A stretch of DNA of 64,000 nt from contig NW_005199770.1 of the NCBI RefSeq assembly GCF_000372725.1, positions 1,862,603 through 1,926,602 on the forward strand, written 5' to 3'. Below are positions 23,374 through 33,157 of this stretch, in pieces (the first letter of the stretch is position 1; every line of letters begins with the position of its first letter). The position numbers and the translations under genes are program-made. The notes beneath the pieces are model-generated. The model saw nothing but the letters and a program-made list of their open reading frames with translations. It made no database searches and was not told where the DNA came from. Source of the DNA: Emiliania huxleyi CCMP1516 (Eukaryota; Haptophyta; Isochrysidales; Noelaerhabdaceae).

Positions 23374-23720
23374 GATGGCCCTCGCCGCCCCCGCCCCCCT
23401 CCCCGCCGCCGGCGCGGCGCCCCGATCGCGCGTCGTTATCACCGAAGAGCTCGGAGACGTTCTCGTGACGCCTGTCGGTCCCGGCGAGGCCATGTTGGGA
23501 GAGAGAGAGAATGTTGGTGAGAGCCGTGGCGGGTGCCGGCAAAAGCACCATGCTGGAGTTGCGGGCTCGGAGGAACCCCTCCCAGCAGTTCCTCTACTTG
23601 GCGTACAATGATTCGGTGGCGGAGGAGATGTCTCAGAGGTTTGCCGACCTGCCGAATGTCACCGTGCTGACACTGCATGCCCTTGCGTATGCCCACGACA
23701 TCTTCCTTGGCCTGTCTTGC
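23374..23720 (+). pseudogene. N-terminal fragment of a UvrD/Rep-type helicase (FBH1-like)
   Basis: From an ATG at 23374 the frame reads RVVITEELGDVLVTPVGPGEAM. A 19-base insertion (gagagaga bracketed by a repeated atgttgg) then shifts the frame to VRAVAGAGKST, a Walker A motif, followed by FLYLAYNDSVAEEMSQRF and VTVLTLHALAYAH. The last two match motifs Ia/Ib of FBH1-like superfamily I helicases. All later motifs are missing and the next gene starts at 23873. It is therefore a truncated copy, unless a distant exon exists. The 19 bases may be a disrupting indel or a tiny intron. Confidence 0.6.
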
Positions 23721-23872
23721 TTTCTTTCCTTTCCTGGAGAGATGGGCGACGCACGAACCCGAGAGAGATTGTCGAACCCGAGGCACAGCGCGCACCCCGC
23801 CCCGCTCGCAGGGTGCAATTCCACGTAAATTCTTTTTTGAGCGAGAACGCGCAAGCGCCGCGCGCGACCTTC

Positions 23873-24836
23873 ATGAAGACCAGGCACGCCCCCGTCTCGG
23901 ATGACGATGACGACGCTCCTCCCGAGGCGATCTCGCTCTCGAGCGGCAAGGCCGCCGCGCTCGAGCGCGCCGCCGCGTCGCGCGGCGCCGCTGGCAGCAG
24001 CAGCGCGCGGCAGCAGCAGCGTGCTGTGGCAGAGAGGGAGTCGCGGCTCATCGGGCAGGGGCTGCGCGACACGCTGCCCGCCGAGCTGCTGGCCGAGCTC
24101 CCGCCAGCGGCGCCGCTCGTCGCGCCGCAGAAAGCCGCCGCGGGCGGCGGCGGCGAGGCGCCCGCGGCGAGGCCGCGGAAGACGTGGCCGGCCGCCGCGG
24201 CCGCCAAGCAGCGGCGTGCGGCAGCGGCGGCGGCGCGGCGCTCCGCCGGGCTGGGCAAGCTGGTGCGCGAGGCTGGCAACGTCGAGTACTCGCTCCCGCC
24301 GCCGCCGGGCGCGCCGCGCGGCGCGGTGTCCGACAAGGTTCGCGCGTTTGCCGCCGAGGCGATGATGGGGCGCGGGCGGGTGAAACGCGCGCCCGCGGCG
24401 GGGATCGGCTCGCTCAAGCCGCACGGCGGGCGGCTGGGGCCCGGCTTCGCGCCGGCGCGCAACTTTGCCACCGCCGAGGCGCGCACCTCCCCGGCACAGT
24501 CTTGCGCCCCACTCCCCCTCTCCTGCCACGCGCCGCATCCACGCGCCCGCTCGTGACCCGCCTCCGCGACCCGCCCCCGCCTCGCCCCCGCCCCCTCAAC
24601 CCCCCCTCCCCCTCAACCCCCCCTCCCTCCCTCCCCCCTCCCCTCCTCCCCCCTCCCTCCCTCCACCCTCCCACTATCCCCCCCCCCTCCCCCCCCCTTC
24701 CCCGCAGGCCGATCCAGAGCAGTCGTCTGGTCCAAGCAAGGCCAGTCGGCGCCGGAAGCGGCGCGCTCAGCCCGTGGTCATCTCAGCTACGCCGACGGCG
24801 CTCGAGCGGCGGGCGGCCAAGCTGATGCGCGGCTAG
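23873..24836 (+). CDS. small basic protein resembling U3 snoRNA-associated proteins
   Basis: Starts MKTRHAPVSDDDDDAPPEAI, where an acidic run followed by APPEAISLSSGK recalls the conserved core of UTP16/U3-associated proteins (Asp-rich then APEEVS). The middle is Ala/Gln-rich and coiled-coil-like, with a conserved-looking stretch LVREAGNVEYSLPPPPGAP. A C-rich intron from about 24490 to 24707 separates the last exon (ADPEQSSGPSKASRRRKRR to ALERRAAKLMRG), stop at 24834-24836. The basic C-terminus suits nucleolar targeting. The assignment rests on short motifs only. Confidence 0.45.
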
Positions 24837-25517
24837 GTCTTTCTTGGCAGAGGGCCTCGTTTCATTGGTACGTAAGCGGCCGTGCGACCGCGTGTGCGAG
24901 ATGACAGATGTATGTGTGTGTGGTGGTGGTGTGAGCGCGAGATAGAGAGTAAGCGAATTTTCGTCGCTCAAACAAACAAATAATCAGACCTCATTGAACA
25001 TGTCGTCGTGCCATGCGCTTTGGCCGGCCAACTCCGGCGAGAAAGCCGCGCGCGGAGAGCGGAGACACCCACCTCGAGCTCCGCGAGGTGGTGTCTGGTT
25101 GACTGTGTGCTGTTCCCCGAGATCCGACGAGGTTGAGACGAGACTCGAGAGACGTCCGAGCGCGAGCCTCAGCCTGCGCTGGGCCTGGGGCGCGCGAGGC
25201 GGCAGGTGCGGCCCGCACTGGCGCGTGGCGGGAGAGGGCGCGCATCCGCCCGCATGAATACATCCTAGGTCCTAGCCCCCCGCCCCCCCGCGCGCTCAAA
25301 CCCAGAGCGCCCCCGGAACGCATGAACAGCCAACGTACGGTACACAGCAAGCTCCCCCTGGCCCTACGCCCTGCGCGAACGTCGAGGCGCGAATGAGACC
25401 GTCGGCTCCCCGCTCCCTGGTGCCGCAAAGGAAGAGCAGCGAGAGAGCTCCTCCCTGCTCATCGGCTCTCGCCATCGACCGCCGATGCGCTGGCACCGCC
25501 AAAGGCAAGCAGCGATT
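24837..25517. other. intergenic between convergent genes
   Basis: No gene supported. Contains short tgtgtgtgtg and ggtggt runs. Confidence 0.4.
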
Positions 25518-27489
25518 TCACTGGACTCTGCAGACGCGAGAGGCGGGCACAGGGGTAAGCACAGGGCGCACGGCGGCCATGCCGCGCGGCGAGGCGTGAC
25601 GGCCGGGGCTCTCACTAGGGCGGCTAGGGGTAGGGGGAAGGGCCTGGAGCGACATCGCGTCGAAGCGCGAGAATTTGAAGTGCGTCGCGTACGGGGAGTC
25701 CATCTCGTACATGGCGGCGGTCCCCTCGATCGCGCCCTCGGCCATCGCAGAGGTGGCAAAGCGTCCCGCGTGCGGGTAGCGGTCCACCTTGCCGTGCCGT
25801 GCGACCTGCCGGGGCCCGCGGAGGCTTTTCGTGCTGGGAGGGGCGGAGGAGGGGCGAGGGGGTTGTGACACGGGCGCGCGGGGAGGCCGACCGGCGAGGT
25901 GAAAGACTGGCCAAAGATGCCGTGAGGCAGGTAGCGCGCCGCATAGTCCCCCCAAACGTTGAAGCTCACGTCCACGCGATGCTCTGGCCCGGTCGTTGCG
26001 TACGTGCGGCCGCCGCGGGCGACGATGCTCCAGTTACCGGCCGCGATGTTGGCGGTCGCCATCTCGATGCTGATGGAAAGGTCGTCGCACGACCGGCGCC
26101 CGCCTCTGCCCAGTTTGAAAAAGTGGCCGCCGCAGAAGCCAGAGACCTGAGGCAGCCGCTCTTGGATGAGGACAGCGGGCGGCGGGGGCCGTGCTGGGCG
26201 TGGTGCGTGGCGCCCTTGCGCCTCCTGCGCGTGTGGCGACGTGCGCGCTGTGCGTGCATCTAGGCTCGAACGATGCGCCAGCCCCAGTTGTTTTCGGTGA
26301 GCTCCGTCGCCCAGTAGGAGAGGTTTGCCCACTTGCGCTTGTCGCCGCCGACTGACGCGACGAGGTGCATCTCGGTGAGGAAGGAGCCGTCGACCGTCAG
26401 CGTCGTACCGTCAGGCCGCCGCACCGGGAAGGTGGCGTCCTCCGTCTTGAGGTTCACCGACAGGCCGGGCGCCGAGAAGAAGTTGTAGAGGCGGCCGTTG
26501 CGCCCGCGAAAGTCGGCCAAGCCTCCGTGCGCCAGATGCAAGTGCGGGTCCTTGAGGACTACATTCCTCGGCGACGGCGGCGGCGAGGGGGGAGACGGCG
26601 GGAGGGAGGGAGGGAACGCCTGGAACAGGTCGTAGCTGTAGGCGCCACTGAACGGATTATAGCTTCCTCCGTCGACGTCAGTGTTATCGAGCACCGCTGC
26701 GGCGCTCCCAGTGTCCCGCACTGACGGAGACCCTGCACGGCCGTCAATCAACCCCCCCCCTGCACAGAGAGGGCCGTGCAGGCCGGCGGTCTCCGTGTCC
26801 CCGTAAAAGCTCATTCTGGGTAGATGGGACAGAGGGCGCGGTGGGGAACCGATAGGCGTCGATAAATACGTTGGGAATTTATCATTGGCCCGCAGGCTGA
26901 ACGTACCCAGATAGATGGCGTATCCCTCAATGTTCCCATCTGCGCCATAGATTGCGTGGTCCTCGTCCATGGGGAAGACGGCATCCTCGGTGGTCTTGTA
27001 TTGCATACAGAGCCCGTCGTAGCCCGGATAACTGAATTCAGAGTCTCCAGGCTTTACAGACGAATTCGAGCACTCTTCAAGTCTAGGCTTATTTCCGTCT
27101 TCAAAGTGCATGAAGTATTTTCCCTCGAATTGCTTTCTGCCATAGGACTTCCAGTATGGGTACCATTGAAACGTTGACGCATTCCACACCGGGTATCTCG
27201 CGCAGTTCTCCGGTTGACCCTCTACATCTATGTTGGTGGCGCACTCCAGCCTTATCAGGAGGGTGTGATTTTTATCAAGCGTCGCGTTCGTGACTTCACC
27301 CGTCGATATCAGCTCGATCCTGTTTACAAGGCCAAGCGCCCAATAGTACCGCTCCCCAGGACGGTATTCGTCCGGGTTGAGGTCCGAGGTGCAGTTGAAG
27401 TCCTTGCAGCCGCTTATTTTGACCTCGCCAGCTCCGGTGCAGTCGCGTGGATCGGGACCTATGGCGCCGACTCTCCCCCCCCCGGACAT
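25518..27489 (-). CDS. secreted glycoprotein with a vWD-like/extracellular repeat domain and Pro-rich linker
   Basis: Read right to left. The first well-supported ATG is at 27489 (MSGGGRVGAIGPDPRDC), though the frame is open upstream and a signal-peptide exon is probably missing. The N-terminal half is Cys-paired and carries several N-glycosylation sequons (NCTS, NATL, NHTL, NSSV). A Pro/Ser linker (PPSLPPSPPSPPPSP) leads to DPHLHLAHGGLADFRG and LYNFFSAPGLSVNLKTEDATF. This block resembles von Willebrand D-like modules repeatedly seen in haptophyte and dinoflagellate surface proteins. After an intron (about 26262-26156) come CGGHFFKLGRGG and RYLPHGIFGQSF. After a second intron (about 25885-25815) come GRFATSAMAEGAIEG and YATHFKFSRFDA. 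A cell-surface or scale-matrix role is inferred. GC falls noticeably at 26830-27400. Confidence 0.65.
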
Positions 27490-28238
27490 GCCTCGGCCGA
27501 GCGCTCCTGCAACGAGTTGCTCTTGCGTAGCAAACTTCACGAGTACGCAACTCTGGAGAGCAATGTCAGAACTCGTTGCCGATAGGACGCGACGACGCGC
27601 GTTCGTTCGAAACGCGTGTTGGTCTTGGCGGGGGGGCGGGCATCTCGGAAAGGGAGATTGTTGTTTATTAAAATGAACTCGGGGGCACGGGACGCGGCAC
27701 AAACGGGGCACAAACGCCAGCCAGGCTACAAAGACGGGGAGGCACGTAGTTAGTGACGCAGGGGAGTCTAGGCGACGGCGTTGTTGTTTATTCGGTGTGT
27801 AAAAGTAAAATCTCTCTAAAAGTAAGAAGGAAATAAGGAGAACCAACGAACGACTGTCTGTCACTGGCTGGGACAACAGCGCGGAATGCGTGGACGGGGA
27901 CGACGGTCACACTGTGGAGCCGCGACAGCAGATCCGACTCACAACACTCAGCCAACTGGCCTGCAGAACTGGAAGCTGGAAAAGAAATCGATCGAAGCCG
28001 GGATATCTTTAAACAAAAAGCGGCGGACAGCGCGCCGTGACCATCGCAATCGTGGTACCGCCATTGCAAGCACGGTGGGGCGGCTCAGGGCGCTGATTGT
28101 AAGCTCCACACGATGCTCGCCACATTCGTGCTGAGTGTTGAGGCGTCCTCCTGGTCGCTCGACTGTGCGCGCCTCGACGTGTTCGAGGAGGCGTCCTCCT
28201 GACCTCTTGCGCTGCAGAGAGCTCTCCGTTCGCTCGAC
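27490..28238. other. repeat-bearing intergenic region
   Basis: Includes R4 copy b (27661-27748, inverted relative to 18101-18184). No gene recognised. The flanking genes are divergent, so both promoters should lie here. Confidence 0.5.
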
Positions 28239-29999
28239 GTGACACACGTGACCTCACTCTCGCAGGTGCACGCCGAGAGCGGCGAGGTCAACCGGTACAG
28301 CCGCTGCCTCTCGCGGACCACAACCGCGCTGGTGCCCGTCTTCGTTCAAGGAGACCAGCCTCACGCGCCAAAGCCTGCGGTGTGCGTTTCCGGCCCTGTG
28401 AGGTCTTGTCCCTCGCCAGACCCTCCTCTCGTGTCGCAGGTGCTCCAGCTGACCACGGCGAGCTTCTCCGAGCCTGAGCCGTGGCTTGCAGCCGGGAGCT
28501 ACCACACACCACCTCAGCCCCACACCACGCCCCTCTCGGTGCAAAAGGCCCTGCCCCAGTCGTCCGATTCGGCAGAGCTTCCGTCGGTCGACACCCTCCT
28601 GCTCATCGTCCGAGTGATCATAAGGACCGCCGCCGGCGACTTGGATCCCGAGTGCGACGAGGCATGCGCCAGCGCGTATGTGACACCCGCAGCCTTTGCC
28701 GGAGCGTCAATCGTGTACCTATTCTCCCTCTGCTTGCGGTCGGCGTTGATGGCTTCTCTGTTGGCCTTGCAGGTGAGACGAGCGCGGTCACCAGCGTCGT
28801 GCAGCAGGAGGAGGCTGGAAGCGCCACAGGCTGCCCCGTCGATCGGCTCATGATGGACGCTGACCAGGCCCTACGCGATGAAAACTCACTCGAGCCGCTC
28901 CACGCGTCGCACCGGGTCTACTTACTGCCCGTCGACTTTGGCACCTCCTGCGCGTTTACCGCGCTGGCAAACACGGCCTGCGCCGGCGCCGGCTGCGTCG
29001 CCTTTCTGCGTGACGTCAGACCCAAAGGATGCCGACGGCAGCCACCCCTCTGCCACCTGCTCACGAGGAGGTCGTGTCGGCTCCAGGCTCGCTCCTCGTC
29101 GATGATGCTGGCCGCGCAGATCTGGGCCGTCGAGGCGGCCTCGCAGGTGGCCGAGCCAAGTCAGCCCGACGACCGCTTCGAGCCGCAAACAACGAGTTGC
29201 CGCCTCAAAGTCGCTGGTGCGCCGCCCCTGCCCGGCCGTGACACGCCCGCGTGTGCATGTCCCGTAGCAGCCGGCGGGGAGCCCGCGGCGTTTTCGGGGC
29301 GAGACGTCGACTCGCTGCTAGACGCCCTCTTGAGCCTGATCTCCGACCCGGCCCTCTCCAACCTGCTGAGTGTCGTCGTGCGTGCGCTCCTCACTCGACT
29401 TGCCACCCTGCCCCGCATGGCCTCCGAGCGCTTGGCGGAAAGTCTCGTCCTCGTGCCCGACCCTCTCGCGTTTGCCGCCGCAAACGCCTACCGCCACTGC
29501 GCCGGTGAAGTCGCCAAGCCCCTGCGCCAGTCACTACTTCCACGCCCGCCATAGGTCTCTGCACCTTGCGCGAACCCCTTGTCGTGGGAGCAGTGGGTCT
29601 ACCTTCTCTCCGCCGCCAGCAACTTCGCGAGCGCCGCCCAGGCGGCCCCCAATCCTTAGACCGAGGCGGCGGGAGTAGGTCGCGTCTCACCCGCATGCCG
29701 CGCCTTCTTGGCAGGCGCAAGCGGAGGCAGAGCAGCAGACCTCCGACGCAAAGTTTTACGGCATCCTTGCGGCAGTCGGCCTCGCCTGCTTTGCCATCGG
29801 CTGGCTGGTCAGCAACGCCGCTCACAAGTGCGCTTCCCCTCCCGCCCCCCCTGGGGTTTCGGAAAGGATGGGGTATACCGGGTTCAGGGGCCCCAGCCGG
29901 CCTATCGCCCCGATCCCGCAATTGGGCGCCGGGGGTGCCCCCCCCCTGGTCTCCCCCCCCAGGAGTGTACTCCCCCCCCCCCCCCCCACACACCACCCA

Positions 30000-30055
<56 letters not shown>

Positions 30056-30166
30056 ACCACCACCACCACCACCACCACCCGACGAGCCGTGCCCCGCCTT
30101 CCTCCTGCAGGCAAGGAGCAAGAGGCTTGCCGCACCTCGTCCTACCAGCACCGCGCAGACCTCTAG
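28239..30166 (+). CDS. unknown membrane protein, multi-exon
   Basis: I do not recognise the family. Exon A (to 28770) ends ASIVYLFSLCLRSALMASL, a hydrophobic segment, at a cag|gtgaga donor. Exon B resumes at about 28800 (SATGCPVDRLMMDADQALR) and stays open to about 29550, with two helical blocks (DSLLDALLSLISDPALSNLL, SVVVRALLTRLATLPRMASE). A further exon from about 29718 reads AEAEQQTSDAKFYGILA then VGLACFAIGWLVSNAA, a clear transmembrane helix. A terminal exon after the CA repeat ends near 30166. The start codon is not identified. Coding character is supported by composition and by clean splice sites, not by homology. Confidence 0.45.
29985..30078. repeat. poly-C, (ACGC), (AC)n and (CAC)n tract
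   Basis: Simple repeats inside an intron of the preceding gene. Frames reading THTHTH or HHHH are artefacts. Confidence 0.95.
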
Positions 30167-30810
30167 AGCGACTTGCGAGCTCTCGGTCCCGCGCGGGCAA
30201 CAGTGCATTACCCCCCCCCACACACACACACCAGCGATTCGCCTCCCGACATGTCGGAATTTTTGGGGCGCTGTGGGCAACTCGATAAGTCGAGAGCGAG
30301 ATGCTTGGCGCAGCGAACGAATCTACGATGCGCGCCGGCGAGCGCGGCACTAAGGAAGAGGGCTGCGTGGGGGGGAGCACCCGCGAGGCGCCGGCAAATT
30401 GCGATGTGGTGTCCACGGTAGTTGCTGGGGCCCGTCAGTATGTGTGGATATCGGGTGCGAGGGCTTGGTCACTGTGCGTTGTGGCGTCGGAGTCGGCGCA
30501 GTCGCTCGGCGATATCCCCCGATATGTGAGAATATGTGGGTCATTTTAGAGTGTTGATGGCTTGATGCCGCCGTCGCGGGCTCGGCGATGGTTCTTGGCC
30601 GAGGTGGCTGTCACTGTGAGTACCCTCTTAGTGTTAGTCGTACGCACTACCCCCTAGAACATCAACGGTCAAGAGAGCACGCCCTCACGGTGTACTGCCG
30701 ACCCCCCGAAACGCCTCTCTCACGGGATGAGTACGCGCGACACTCTATGCTGGTCCACTCTGATCTCTGTCTCTAGGGGCTGCTCTCCTTGCCCCGGCGT
30801 ATTTCCATGA
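30167..30810. other. intergenic
   Basis: No domain-bearing frame. Contains small repeats of the gatatccccgatatgtg type near 30440-30540. Confidence 0.4.
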
Positions 30811-31902
30811 TCAGCTCGCATCTGACACTGTGGCGACCGTCGTGGTCACGCCCGCCACCCGCTCCGTCGAAAGCTGGACGTCCTCCGCCTCGGGCGCAAC
30901 TGCAGGCACCTTTCCTGTGGGGCTGATGGGCGCCGCTTCCTCGGAGATGGACAGGTCCGCCACGACGGGATCCTCGTCGGGCGCAGCGGGCGCGTTGGCG
31001 CTCTTCGCCTCGGGCTCCGGCTCCGTGGCCGCAGCGTCCTCCGCCTTGCGCGGCGAAAAGAGCGAGGAGATCTTCTCGATCAACGACGGCTGTGGCTCCG
31101 GCTCTGGCTCCACCGCTGCCGCGTCGGGCTCCATCGCCGCCGCCTCGGGCTCCGCCGCTGCCGCCTCGGGCTCCGCCACCGCCTCGGGCTCCCCCACCGC
31201 CTCCGATACCGGCTCACACGCCGCCTCGGCCGCCTCAGCCGTGCCCTCGGCCGGCCCCTCCCCCCCGGCCTCCGCGGCCGCATCTGTGGCCGGAGCGTCG
31301 TCCGCCTTGCGCGGGGAGAAGAAGGAGGAGATCTTCTCGATCAACGATGGCTGCGGCTCGGGCTCGGGCTCGGGCTCGGCGGGCTCGCCCGCCGCCTCGG
31401 GATCCTCCGCGACCGCCGCCTCCTCCGCCTCGGCAGGAGCCTCCACCGCCGCCTGCGGCCCGCTAGACCGCCGGGGCCCTCGCGGCGTCGCTCGCGGCGT
31501 CATCGCGTCCAGGGGCACACCCAGCTCCTGCAGCTTCTCCTCCACCTCATCAAACATCTCCTCCACCGCGTCCTCGCTCATGCCGTCGAAAAAGTCCTCG
31601 GGGATGACAGACGGGTCGCCCTTGCTCTGAAGCATCATATTGAGGAGCTGTTCAAACTTGGACTGGACGATGGGCTCAACCTCCTCCACGGCAGCGACCT
31701 CTTCCTCGCCAGACTCTTGCTTGGCCTCGCTCATCGCAGTAACGGCGTCCGCTGACGCAGCGACCGCTTCTCCCGCTGGCGCCGAACTCGATTCGTATGT
31801 GGCGACCGCCTCATCGACGACGCGGCTTGGCTGCTGAGTGGGCTTCGGGCGGGGTGTAGCGACCGCGCTTGAAACTTTGCCGGTGGAGCAGATTGCGCCC
31901 AT
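30811..31902 (-). CDS. acidic, intrinsically disordered protein with N-myristoylation signal
   Basis: The start at 31902 is preferred over the longer frame because it gives MGAICSTGK, a strong N-myristoylation sequence (Gly2, Ser6) with Cys5 suited to palmitoylation. The protein should therefore sit at a membrane. It is about 363 residues, very rich in Glu, Ala and Pro. A helical acidic block (VQSKFEQLLNMMLQSKGD and MSEDAVEEMFDEVEEKLQEL) is the only fold-like part. Two copies of a module reading EPEPQPSLIEKISS then FFSPRKADDA / LFSPRKAEDA suggest a repeated short linear motif, possibly an SP phosphorylation site. Function unknown. Acidic disordered proteins occur in calcifying algae, but a link is speculative. 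Confidence 0.7.
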   Translation of the reverse strand: MGAICSTGKVSSAVATPRPKPTQQPSRVVDEAVATYESSSAPAGEAVAASADAVTAMSEAKQESGEEEVAAVEEVEPIVQSKFEQLLNMMLQSKGDPSVIPEDFFDGMSEDAVEEMFDEVEEKLQELGVPLDAMTPRATPRGPRRSSGPQAAVEAPAEAEEAAVAEDPEAAGEPAEPEPEPEPQPSLIEKISSFFSPRKADDAPATDAAAEAGGEGPAEGTAEAAEAACEPVSEAVGEPEAVAEPEAAAAEPEAAAMEPDAAAVEPEPEPQPSLIEKISSLFSPRKAEDAAATEPEPEAKSANAPAAPDEDPVVADLSISEEAAPISPTGKVPAVAPEAEDVQLSTERVAGVTTTVATVSDAS

Positions 31903-32305
31903 GCTGTATTGAGTGGAAGGGTGCGGCGCCTTGGCTATTGCGAGCACCGTCCTTGTTGTTCGTGGAGCGTGTCGTGCGTAACTCTCGCACTAGCTCTCCA
32001 CGACTCCACCCTCGCCCTCTCGCAAGCCTCGCCTCCGCCCGCACGCTCGACAGAACCCGGGGACGACGTGCGTGTTTGCTTCTCTACGAAAACACACACT
32101 CCCAGTCAGTCAGCGCCCATGTCGTGTGTGCTTGTGAGAGAGTGAGGCGGATGACAGGGAGAGGGGGAGCATTGGGGGAGAGTGTAATCGTGGTGAATTT
32201 TCTTTTCTTCGCGTTACATCATCGCTGCCTCGCCTCCTTGTCTGAGCGGCGCCGCTCGCGTCGCGGACCTTGTGAGAGGACGTGGAAGCTCAGCCTCACG
32301 GCGCC
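31903..32305. other. divergent promoter region
   Basis: Lies between the starts of the acidic-protein gene (-) and the channel gene (+). No TATA box is evident. A short gagagaggg-type run sits near 32158. Confidence 0.4.
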
Positions 32306-33123
32306 ATGGACCAGCTTGGCCAGCCGCTCAGCCCCGTCCTCGAGGCGGCCTCCTCCTCTCGCTGGACCTTGGACGAGAGCAGCACGCCGCGTTCGCAGGC
32401 CACTCCTCGGGCAGACGCGCAGCCATCGTCCGCCAACCAGCCGGCCGTGCTGCCGCTCGCCGCGCCGGCGTCCGCGTCCGCGGCGCGCTCGCGGCGCTTC
32501 TCCTCTGCGAGCGGCAGCACGGCGCACTCCCGCGTGCTCGACGACTTGCTCTCCTTGAAGGAGCAGAGCGAGAGCCGGCGCGCCGGGCCGGTGGTGCAGC
32601 AGCCACTCGCGATGTGGCGGCCCGCCCGCCCGCCCGAGAGCAACTGCTCGGCCGACGCGCGCGCCATCCAGCGGGCGTGGCGGCGTCGCAAGCTCGCGCG
32701 CGAGCTCTACAGCTGCGAGAACGCCGGCGCGCTCCTCTCCTCTCTCACACTTGTCGAGGAGCGCGCCTCGACCCGGGCCGAGGCCGCGAGCCTGCCTCCC
32801 GTCGCCGAGGCGGAGGAGGGGGCTGGCAGCCCGGACGAGTGGCGCACGTCCGCGCCGACCAACCTCGCCTCGCCCGAGGGCCCGCCCAAGCCGGACATCG
32901 CCCTCGCAAAGGCGGCCGTCCGCCGCCAGCTGCCGCAGCTACCAGACGGGCGCCTCTGGCCGCTGCACTCGGAGCTGGGCGCCTTCGACCGGTTCGGGAC
33001 GGATGTGTCGCAGTACATGCACTTTGTGTACCACCTCGCGCGGACGTGCGCCTGGCTCTTCCTCCTCAACCTTTCCAACGTCATCATCAACTTTGAAGGC
33101 GACTCGGAGAGAGAGAGAGAAAG

Positions 33124-33157
<34 letters not shown>

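Noticed and set aside
29868-30353. Frame with PPPPPP, THTH and HHHH
   Set aside because: Made by poly-C, CA and CAC simple repeats in an intron.
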